Positions 12,987 through 19,037 of a stretch of 20,357 bases of DNA are shown here, piece after piece; within the stretch, counting starts at the first letter, position 1; every line of letters starts with the position of its first letter. Origin of the DNA: a virus; the IMG/VR virus record IMGVR_UViG_3300046005_000823, positions 1-20,357 of that record; one strand, given 5' to 3'. The notes beneath the pieces are model-generated. The model saw only the letters and a list, made by a program, of their open reading frames with translations, made no database searches and was not told the origin of the DNA. The translations under genes and the position numbers were made by a program.

Positions 12987-14565
12987 AATAATTGCTGATG
13001 TAGATGGGCATGGGCATGACAAATTCGTCCTCACGCTCTTCCCGCATTTTGTCATAAATCGCCGGATCCCACTCTTGTAGCATCATTGCCATGCGTATTG
13101 CCAGCAACATACTACTAACTAAATCGTCATGTTGTCCTACTTTTGCTTCAAAACTAACACCTTTAGCAATATATGTTTTAAGTTCGCTAATTAAGGGCTT
13201 AGAATTAACACCTAATCGGTTGCTTTCTAACAAATGCTTTAATTTGGCGCAGGCATTGATCTTGCTAGAGTTAGTGGTGTTAAATCCCTTACGGAATCTA
13301 CGAACATGTCCTTTTTTAATAGGTTCGCTTAGGAATAGTCCCGGAATACTTTCTTCACCAATTTCTTCAATTGCAACTAATGCAGCTTCACCAATACTAT
13401 TATTTTCAACGCTATAATAAAGGCTAGACTGGACTCCTTTTGCAGAGCACTCATCATTAATGTAATTGCACAGGTCTCTTAAAATACGCACCTGTCCTTG
13501 AATAGTAGTTAAATTATGTTGCCACTCTGCTACTTGCTCAAAACTAGGAATTTCTAAAATCTGTATTGCAGCAGGATCGCCACCGGTGCCTAAGCTAGGA
13601 TCTAATGCAATAAGATAAGTGTGCATTGGATTAATTTTTTTATACCATCGTGCTTGCCCCATCTTCATTATGGGTTCTTTGCCTTCTATAGTTGCCAGCT
13701 TAATACTGTTAATAAGTGTTTCGTCAAATACTAAAAATTCACAATCGTGTTCACGACGGAATCGTTCTTCTCCAATTCGACTGCGTTCTTCATTTGCCCA
13801 GTTCTCGTCGCGATCCGGATGTTCATTCCAGTATGCTCTAAACGGAAAGAAACCATTCCGTCCTAGAACTTGTTCGTTTCCAAATTCGTCAAATTTAAAG
13901 TTTGCTTCTTTCCAAATTCGTGCAAATTGATCTTCGTCACTGTTAGGAGTAGATGTAATAATTGCTTTACCACCCGTTGCCAGTGTGGGCGAAATAGAAG
14001 TCCAGAATTCTGTGGCAATGTTAGGTTCAACGAATGCAAACTCGTCAGCGTATAGTAATGACAGTGACAAACCTCGACCAGTTGTTTCAGTTGTTGTCTG
14101 TGCAATAATACGTGAACCGTTGTCAAACTCTATACTTTGTTTGTTGTAACTCTTTACACCACAGCGTATGTGATCCGGGCAAAGTTCGTATGCATAACGA
14201 ATACGTGACATAATTTCCTGAGCACCTGTAAACTTGTGTGCAGCCACTAGAATAGTTGCGTCAGGAATAAACATAGCATACCATAATAGATATCCTGCCG
14301 CAGTAGTTGTTTTACCTGTTTGTCGAGGTAATAAGTTTACGTTGAAGCGATTTCCGTGATAACTATCGATTAATCTTTTTTGATAATCAAACGGCTCATA
14401 CTGTAACTTACCTTTTGTTGGATGTTGAATGTAGAAAAAATGATCAAGAAAATAATGCGGTCCATTAATAGGATCTGTGCAGTGCATTAGATCTTCAATA
14501 TCTTTCTCAGTATACTTCTGCTGACTGTATGCAGTTTTTACTAGTTTATTATCAGTATATGCCAT
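12985..14565 (-). CDS. 17: Terminase large subunit gp17 (packaging ATPase and nuclease)
   Basis: A 526-residue DNA-packaging motor protein (T4 gp17: 610). The N-terminal ATPase domain has the terminase-type Walker A LPRQTGKTT (residues 79-87), Walker B LLYADEF with Asp174-Glu175, and motif III TSTPN (204-208). The C-terminal RNase H-like nuclease has LIALDPSLGTGGD (Asp322), VENNS (Glu387) and GQHDD (Asp480/Asp481), the usual three acidic positions. The protein is shorter than T4's, mainly at the ends. It starts just beyond a strong terminator, with GTAAATA five bases before the ATG and no Shine-Dalgarno. gp16 is encoded upstream, separated by two unknown genes rather than adjacent as in T4. 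Confidence 0.97.
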   Translation of the reverse strand: MAYTDNKLVKTAYSQQKYTEKDIEDLMHCTDPINGPHYFLDHFFYIQHPTKGKLQYEPFDYQKRLIDSYHGNRFNVNLLPRQTGKTTTAAGYLLWYAMFIPDATILVAAHKFTGAQEIMSRIRYAYELCPDHIRCGVKSYNKQSIEFDNGSRIIAQTTTETTGRGLSLSLLYADEFAFVEPNIATEFWTSISPTLATGGKAIITSTPNSDEDQFARIWKEANFKFDEFGNEQVLGRNGFFPFRAYWNEHPDRDENWANEERSRIGEERFRREHDCEFLVFDETLINSIKLATIEGKEPIMKMGQARWYKKINPMHTYLIALDPSLGTGGDPAAIQILEIPSFEQVAEWQHNLTTIQGQVRILRDLCNYINDECSAKGVQSSLYYSVENNSIGEAALVAIEEIGEESIPGLFLSEPIKKGHVRRFRKGFNTTNSSKINACAKLKHLLESNRLGVNSKPLISELKTYIAKGVSFEAKVGQHDDLVSSMLLAIRMAMMLQEWDPAIYDKMREEREDEFVMPMPIYISNY

Positions 14566-14570
14566 AATCT

Positions 14571-14577
14571 TATTTAC
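14571..14577 (-). promoter_or_regulatory. Late-promoter-like GTAAATA, 5 nt before gp17 ATG
   Basis: GTAAATA ends five bases before ATG 14565 and begins three bases after the terminator U-tract. With T4 late-promoter geometry, the first transcribed base would be the A of the AUG. Confidence 0.55.
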
Positions 14578-14579
14578 TG

Positions 14580-14607
14580 AAAAAAATAGCCTCCGAAGAG
14601 GCTATTT
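14580..14607 (-). terminator. Rho-independent terminator with UUCG loop
   Basis: On the minus strand, a perfect 10-bp stem AAATAGCCTC / GAGGCTATTT closes a TTCG tetraloop and runs into seven T (14586-14580). It ends the transcript of the gene at 14625-15275, just before gp17. Confidence 0.95.
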
Positions 14608-14624
14608 GGTAAAGGTAAAACTTA

Positions 14625-15275
14625 TCAGTTTTCGCCGACAAACCTTTTGTATTGTGCAAATAAATCTGTTACTGCTTCGTTCATATCTGCGTATGCTTTT
14701 GGACTTGTTCCGTCCATTCTATCGCCTTGCCCTGGCTGATTCTCTTGGTGAGCATGAGCGTTTGCATCAAACTCATCTTTGTCAGTTGGATCAGAGGGAG
14801 TATTGTCATACTCGTCAACTGGTTGTTTCTTTTCCATATCGTGATCATCCATATCGTGATCACCATCATTATCTAGGTCGCCGTGTGACTTGCTAACATC
14901 GTCGCCACCTTTGTCGTCTATTGGATTTAATTTGTCAATAACACTACGCATAGTATCAGTTGCTGACGGTGCACCTGCTGGCTCTAATACTCCCGCTGCC
15001 GGAGGTGTGTTGTCTAGTGCAGGCGCTGCTGACACTGGGCTAGCAGATTTTTGTCCTGCTAATGTCATGATAGTTGTTAGCATATCGCTAAGTTCTTCTC
15101 CGCTACCTGCAGACATATTGATACTTGCAGGATGGCTGGGACGCTCTGGCGGCATGGACATCATACCCATTTCTGGCATCATACCACACTCATCTACTTG
15201 TGCGTTTTCTTTAATCACATTTGGATTTTGAGCATCCAATTCTGCTAAACGCTTTAAAACATCGATCATATACAT
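14625..15275 (-). CDS. Late protein of unknown function with Asp-rich calcium-loop-like motif
   Basis: A 216-residue, low-complexity protein. It has an N-terminal helix (VLKRLAELDAQNPNV, residues 6-20), a Met/Pro segment, a middle helix (EELSDMLTTIMTLAGQ), an Ala/Pro/Ser linker, then DLDNDGDHDMDDHD (133-146), which fits the DxDxDG pattern of EF-hand or dockerin-type calcium loops. A final helix reads AVTDLFAQYKRFVGEN. The DHDMD part is produced by a perfect 15-bp tandem duplication. AAGGAAA sits seven bases upstream of the ATG, inside the last codons of the preceding gene. Position between gp16 and gp17 suggests a virion or assembly role, but I cannot name it. Metal binding is inference. Confidence 0.8.
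   Translation of the reverse strand: MYMIDVLKRLAELDAQNPNVIKENAQVDECGMMPEMGMMSMPPERPSHPASINMSAGSGEELSDMLTTIMTLAGQKSASPVSAAPALDNTPPAAGVLEPAGAPSATDTMRSVIDKLNPIDDKGGDDVSKSHGDLDNDGDHDMDDHDMEKKQPVDEYDNTPSDPTDKDEFDANAHAHQENQPGQGDRMDGTSPKAYADMNEAVTDLFAQYKRFVGEN
14833..14862. repeat. 15-bp tandem repeat, two perfect copies
   Basis: TCCATATCGTGATCA occurs twice head to tail on the plus strand (14833-14847 and 14848-14862). It is in frame in the gene at 14625-15275, where each unit encodes five residues of the DHDMD type. Confidence 0.95.
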
Positions 15276-15277
15276 AA

Positions 15278-15874
15278 TTATTTCCTTGGGTCTTGTGCTT
15301 GTTGTAGCACCCCTTTGGTGCCAGTTGGACTGTCTGTATTAAACTTCGCAGCACCTTGTGATGGGATCTCTTCTCCGCGTTCTTTACGCTGAAGTTTTAA
15401 TACATCATTTAATTCTTTTATAAATCCAGTGTTATATTTGTCACCATAGTAATCTTCAAATTGAGGATTACCTGCTTCTTTATAGTCAGGATCAAGTAAT
15501 AATGCTCCTTCTCTTTCTTCAGCTGGTGTTTGATAATCTTCACTAGGTTCACCTGGTCGGCGAACTACGAGATTTTGTTTGTTAATGCCTAACTCGGATG
15601 TTAGATATTCAGTTAGTTCAAATTGTGTTGTTGGAAAATCTAATGTAATTTCGTAGATGTTTACTTCGCAATTTTTAACTTGAGGAAAGTCTAATGGCAC
15701 TGCTTGAATTGGTGTTTTTGATTTTTTAAATCCAGTTAGGGTATTTTCGTTAGTAAAACGCCCTAATACACGCTTCATTGTATCTTCTTGCTCGGCAGAT
15801 ACATCTCCTGCAATTTTAATGCGGAAGTCGTATTGCTTCTTAGATTCTGTTAGGTATTCGGTGAATGATTTCAT
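15278..15874 (-). CDS. Conserved late hypothetical protein
   Basis: A 198-residue protein starting MKSFTEYLTESKKQYDFRIK, an N-terminus style common among late proteins of marine T4-like phages. The core alternates strands and helices, with KTPIQAVPLDFPQVKNCEVN (residues 53-72), LDFPTTQFELTEYL (78-91) and VVRRPGEPSEDYQ. The C-terminus is polar and Gln/Pro rich. No catalytic motif is seen. The ATG has an AATAAATA box seven bases upstream and no Shine-Dalgarno. Its own last codons (CCA AGG AAA) supply the Shine-Dalgarno of the next gene. A head or scaffold association is possible from neighbours but unproven. Confidence 0.8.
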   Translation of the reverse strand: MKSFTEYLTESKKQYDFRIKIAGDVSAEQEDTMKRVLGRFTNENTLTGFKKSKTPIQAVPLDFPQVKNCEVNIYEITLDFPTTQFELTEYLTSELGINKQNLVVRRPGEPSEDYQTPAEEREGALLLDPDYKEAGNPQFEDYYGDKYNTGFIKELNDVLKLQRKERGEEIPSQGAAKFNTDSPTGTKGVLQQAQDPRK

Positions 15875-15880
15875 GATGAT

Positions 15881-16360
15881 TTATTTATTCAGATTTTTAA
15901 GTTTTTCAAGAATGCTATTACGGTCTGTGAGTATATACCCTTCGCCTTCTACAGTATTTCCGTCGCCTTCACCGTGTTTTTTGTCTATGGCTAGCTTTTT
16001 AAGCTGTAGATCAACCATCTTTAGCTTCTTATCAATTTTGTTAGTTTTAGCTGTAATGGCAGCATTCATCATCTGTGCGGCTACTTCAAACATACGTGAC
16101 CCATAACGTGCTTCTACATTCATGCCCAAGTCCATTAGGTCATCGTAGGCTTTTTCAGCTTTGTCTGCGAGCGCATCTAATTCTTTATCGCTAATATCAC
16201 CTAGGCCTTTTACACGGGGTAATGCAGCGGCAATTTTATCAAATTCTTCTAACTTAGCTTCTAGATCTATCGTAGGAACAGGTGTGGCATCTGCCGTCGT
16301 TACATTGATAACAGGCTCGGGTAGTTCTATGTTCAATAATTCTTCTAGTCTTTTTGTCAT
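15881..16360 (-). CDS. 16: Terminase small subunit gp16
   Basis: A 159-residue protein (T4 gp16: 164). The small terminase recognises concatemer DNA and stimulates the gp17 ATPase as an oligomeric ring. The sequence has the expected layout: a variable N-terminus (MTKRLEELLNIELPEP), a long central helical pair around YDDLMDLGMNVEARYGSRMFEVAAQMMNAAITAKTNKIDKKL-type coiled coil (residues 75-125), and a short C-terminal region ending SILEKLKNLNK. In T4-like gp16 proteins a RxxEVxAxLM-like stretch occupies the same place. It lies directly after gp4 with a nine-base gap and only weak Shine-Dalgarno character. Confidence 0.82.
   Translation of the reverse strand: MTKRLEELLNIELPEPVINVTTADATPVPTIDLEAKLEEFDKIAAALPRVKGLGDISDKELDALADKAEKAYDDLMDLGMNVEARYGSRMFEVAAQMMNAAITAKTNKIDKKLKMVDLQLKKLAIDKKHGEGDGNTVEGEGYILTDRNSILEKLKNLNK
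15882..15889 (-). promoter_or_regulatory. Late-promoter-like AATAAATA, 7 nt before ATG
   Basis: AATAAATA overlaps the end of gp16 (Asn-Lys-stop codons) and lies seven bases before ATG 15874. Part of it is coding sequence, so chance A+T richness is a serious alternative. Confidence 0.4.
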
Positions 16361-16368
16361 ATTCTTAC

Positions 16369-16812
16369 TTATCGCTTTTTACTAGGATTATGAAAAATAT
16401 CAGTTTCATTCATAATTCTAAAATATATTCCCTGCTGTTTACACCACTGAGCCGCAGCGGCCCACTTTGCCATATTTTTTACATACTGTGCCTGGTCGTA
16501 GGGATTTTTTCCAACTTTTTCTCTAAGTGTTTGTTTTGCAGGTTTAATTTCCCAAAGTTCGGCGTGTTTTTTTTGATTCTTATCTACGTATACCACAAGA
16601 AAATCTGGAACATATACAGTGTGCTTACCTGTCAGCGGGTCACGGTATGGAATTTTTACAGGCTCACTTGACCATTGTTGGATTGCTGGGTTATTGTCAC
16701 AAAAATTCATAACTGTAAACTCCCAGGAACTTCTGTATGTTGGAGCCCTATTTCCAACATATTTTTCAGCATTTTTAATTTTATAAATGCCCTGACTAAA
16801 TTTTAAACTCAT
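16369..16812 (-). CDS. 4: Head-completion nuclease-like protein gp4 (gp50)
   Basis: A 147-residue protein closely matching T4 gp4 (also called gp50; 150 residues). Shared blocks are EKYVGNRAPTYRSSWEF (residues 16-32), WSSEPVKIPYRDPLTGKHTVY (47-67), PDFLVVYVD and HAELWEIKPAKQTL. The PD70...E88-I-K90 arrangement is the PD-(D/E)XK nuclease core seen in TnsA-like proteins. T4 gp4 acts late in head assembly, before tail joining. The ATG overlaps the upstream stop (ATGA). Identification rests on remembered sequence similarity across most of the length. Confidence 0.93.
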   Translation of the reverse strand: MSLKFSQGIYKIKNAEKYVGNRAPTYRSSWEFTVMNFCDNNPAIQQWSSEPVKIPYRDPLTGKHTVYVPDFLVVYVDKNQKKHAELWEIKPAKQTLREKVGKNPYDQAQYVKNMAKWAAAAQWCKQQGIYFRIMNETDIFHNPSKKR

Positions 16813-17171
16813 ACTAAAATATTTCTAGCAACTTCTGCATTAGTTTGAAATGTTTGTGCATAGCCTAGGCTGCTGGTTTTGACCCTATTGTAGTTTAACA
16901 GTTCTGCAACAAGTCCCGAAATCTCTACATCATTTAGACCTTTTAATGTATCTAATATTTGCATGGGATTATAACCATCTTGCTTCGACTGTTTAATAAT
17001 AATGATTGAAATAGATTCTGCCGACGACTCGTCAAATCCTCTATTAGTAAAATATCCCTTCATTGCAGATAAAACTGTGCTGTCAATTTCTACGGGGCTT
17101 GAGTAATATGTATCAAATGATTGAACAGTTGACGACTTAGCTGATGGTGCTAATGGTAGATTTGAAAACAT
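16809..17171 (-). CDS. Small putative virion protein
   Basis: A 120-residue protein of unknown function. The N-terminus is Ser/Thr rich (SFDTYYSSPVEIDS), the middle helical (ESISIIIIKQSKQDGYNPMQILDTLKG), and the end reads AELLNYNRVKTSSLGYAQ...ARNILV. I recall NR.KTSxLG / RNIL endings in structural-type proteins of marine T4-like phages. AAGGAAG formed by the Lys-Gly-Arg codons of the upstream gene lies eight bases before the ATG. The stop overlaps gp4 (ATGA). Its place between a tube-like protein and gp4 suggests a tail or neck component. Confidence 0.75.
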   Translation of the reverse strand: MFSNLPLAPSAKSSTVQSFDTYYSSPVEIDSTVLSAMKGYFTNRGFDESSAESISIIIIKQSKQDGYNPMQILDTLKGLNDVEISGLVAELLNYNRVKTSSLGYAQTFQTNAEVARNILV

Positions 17172-17173
17172 GA

Positions 17174-18295
17174 TTATCTTCCTTTAGGAAATATTAATGC
17201 GGCAGGGTTAGCTCTAATTTTGCCGTCTACACTGGTGTTTAATCCTTTAAAGATGTTTATTCCGACACCACCTGGCAAATTAAAAATACCCGGCTGGCCT
17301 TGTGTCGACGGTGGTTCTGAATATTTTCCTGATCCACTCCCCAGTGCACCTAACACGCCAGACGCTACATTATAACCGACTGGACCGGCCTTGCCTAGTC
17401 CATTTTTATTAAGATAATTTTTAGCTACAATTGCAGCAATATCGAGTAACGGGTTACTGCTTTGATATGTTCCGCCTGATCTACCATAAACTCTAGACTT
17501 TCCAGGTTGATCAAAACTGCTGGCTGCTCTAGTATATGATGCTTCATTTTGAGTATTGCCGCCTATTGCCAACGGACTAGGAGTATTGTCATAATAAACT
17601 GGAATCCAATTTTCAGGTTGTTGTCCAGGAACAATTGTGCCTTCTTCATAATAGACATTTTCATACGCAACGGTCATTTTGTTTTGCAACACTTTAGCAC
17701 TTTCTGACTGGTTCACGCTGTCGTGTGCCCACTCTGTTATCTTTGGATTAACTAATGTGTATTTTGTAAACTGTCCCTGATTTAATACAAATATATCGAT
17801 TGATTCTAAAAATGGTTGAAATGCTTTATTATCATAAAATCCGTAAGTGTAGTCAGTAATTCCGTATTTTGTATCTTTAAATGCAATGTCAGATCTATTG
17901 CTATCTGCTACATGGTGTTTATAATATGCTTTCCACAATCGATGTGTGATGTTGCTGTTGTCATCGTGTAATTCAATTGCAATAGGCTGGTAATTTAGTT
18001 TAGTATGAGCAAGTGTTTTTCTATTGTATTGATTTAGTGTTTCAGTTGCAATAGAAAATCTAGGAAGATCGGCTCTCTTTGCAAGAAGTCCAATGTCACG
18101 CAAATCTCTGTTGGTCCATCCTGGTTCTACTTCAAGTGCTAACGTAGAATTGATGTTTATCTGAACAAAGTAAATGAATCCAAACTTAGGAGCACGGGCA
18201 TAGGTATCGTTAACATACAACCTATTACCGTGCTGGTAATCTCGCAGGACAGTATTCCCAGTTGAGGACAGAAAATTATTAAAGGCATTACTCAT
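17174..18295 (-). CDS. Tail-tube-related baseplate/tube protein (gp54/gp48-like candidate)
   Basis: A 373-residue protein immediately downstream of the tail tube gene. Residues 30-200 look like a tail-tube fold: FGFIYFVQININ, KRADLPRFSIATETLNQYNRK (73-93), LNYQPIAIELHDD and a region ending in a hydrophobic IFVLNQG strand. T4 gp19, gp48 and gp54 share this fold; gp54 and gp48 initiate the tube on the baseplate. The C-terminal third is Gly/Pro/Asn rich (GGVGINIFKGLN), as in T4 gp54's glycine-rich end. Length (T4 gp54: 320, gp48: 364) fits either. It starts five bases after a CTAAATA box with no Shine-Dalgarno. The tube-fold call is moderate; the exact orthologue is uncertain. Confidence 0.7.
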   Translation of the reverse strand: MSNAFNNFLSSTGNTVLRDYQHGNRLYVNDTYARAPKFGFIYFVQININSTLALEVEPGWTNRDLRDIGLLAKRADLPRFSIATETLNQYNRKTLAHTKLNYQPIAIELHDDNSNITHRLWKAYYKHHVADSNRSDIAFKDTKYGITDYTYGFYDNKAFQPFLESIDIFVLNQGQFTKYTLVNPKITEWAHDSVNQSESAKVLQNKMTVAYENVYYEEGTIVPGQQPENWIPVYYDNTPSPLAIGGNTQNEASYTRAASSFDQPGKSRVYGRSGGTYQSSNPLLDIAAIVAKNYLNKNGLGKAGPVGYNVASGVLGALGSGSGKYSEPPSTQGQPGIFNLPGGVGINIFKGLNTSVDGKIRANPAALIFPKGR

Positions 18296-18300
18296 ATGAA

Positions 18301-18307
18301 TATTTAG
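18301..18307 (-). promoter_or_regulatory. Late-promoter-like CTAAATA, 5 nt before ATG
   Basis: CTAAATA lies between the terminator and ATG 18295, with a 5-nt spacer identical in length to that before gp17. A T4-type late start would fall on the A of the AUG. Confidence 0.55.
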
Positions 18308-18313
18308 TCAAAG

Positions 18314-18337
18314 AAAAAGCCCGGAAATTCCGGGCTT
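18314..18337 (-). terminator. Rho-independent terminator after tail tube gene
   Basis: On the minus strand, an 8-bp GC-rich stem AAGCCCGG / CCGGGCTT (18337-18330 with 18324-18317) has a 5-nt loop and is followed by T-rich sequence. It separates gp19 from the downstream late block. Confidence 0.93.
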
Positions 18338-18357
18338 GATTATAGTCAATAAAACTA

Positions 18358-19005
18358 TTAACCTGTAGCTAAGCCTTGAGCGCCTGCTGGTCTTACAACA
18401 CGACCTACTTCTATACCAATACCACTTGCTGCTCCGCCTGGGGCTTCTAGTTGAATTGCATTATCGTAAGTGATAGTTAGTGCAATATCCATTGGATCGT
18501 TGCTGGTATAATCACCACCTTGGTATGTTGCTTGTTTGATAAAGCAACCTAAGAATTCGAAACTTTCCAATGTAACTGGCTCAAACGCACCGTTGCCACC
18601 ATCTAAAATTTCTACACGCATTCTGAATTTATAATCAATACCAGATGCTGCGCCTGATTGTTCAAAGAAATCAAACTGTTTCTGTAGTTGTTCACCGACC
18701 TTGCGGCTAACAACACCGGATGCATCATCTCTTAGTGTTAGTTTTGAATCAGCAAAATTGTGTCGTCCTAGTAATTTAACAGTGCTGTTATATACAGACA
18801 ACTTTACTTCTTCAAAACTAACTTCTGGACGAGTTACGTTCATAACTTGTTTAGTTAATTCAGTAGAAGGAGTTCCTGCAACACCGAAGTTATCTAAAGT
18901 AACGCGAAAGCGATACTTTAGTTTTGGCATCAACAGACCTTGTGTGGACGCTGCTTGGGTCGCACTCAATGGAACTGTGAATCTGTTTAAACTTGCAATT
19001 GGCAT
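18358..19005 (-). CDS. 19: Tail tube protein gp19
   Basis: A 215-residue tail tube subunit (T4 gp19 is smaller, 163). It forms the inner tube through which DNA passes. Visible features: a hydrophobic N-terminal strand, LMPKLKYRFRVTLDNFG (residues 25-41), TRPEVSFEEVKLSVYNST (58-75, the typical P-x-x-S-F-E-E turn of myophage tubes), KFRMRVEILDG, ESFEFLGCFIKQATYQGGDY and ALTITYDNAIQ near the C-terminus. AAGGAGC lies about six bases before the ATG. The gene follows the sheath gene directly, the order used in T4-like phages. Confidence 0.95.
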   Translation of the reverse strand: MPIASLNRFTVPLSATQAASTQGLLMPKLKYRFRVTLDNFGVAGTPSTELTKQVMNVTRPEVSFEEVKLSVYNSTVKLLGRHNFADSKLTLRDDASGVVSRKVGEQLQKQFDFFEQSGAASGIDYKFRMRVEILDGGNGAFEPVTLESFEFLGCFIKQATYQGGDYTSNDPMDIALTITYDNAIQLEAPGGAASGIGIEVGRVVRPAGAQGLATG

Positions 19006-19027
19006 ATAAATGCTCCTTATTCTTTAT

Positions 19028-19034
19028 TATTTAC
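19028..19034 (-). promoter_or_regulatory. Late-promoter-like GTAAATA upstream of gp19
   Basis: GTAAATA in the 32-base gp18-gp19 gap. Here a Shine-Dalgarno (AAGGAGC, 19018-19012) follows, so this site would give a conventional short leader, unlike the sites near gp17 and 18295. Confidence 0.4.
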
Positions 19035-19037
19035 CTA

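Noticed and set aside
14681-14869. Alternative minus-strand frame within the Asp-rich late gene
   Set aside because: It is a shifted reading of the repetitive Asp/Met codons with no independent start signal. The main frame has a Shine-Dalgarno and continues to the terminator.
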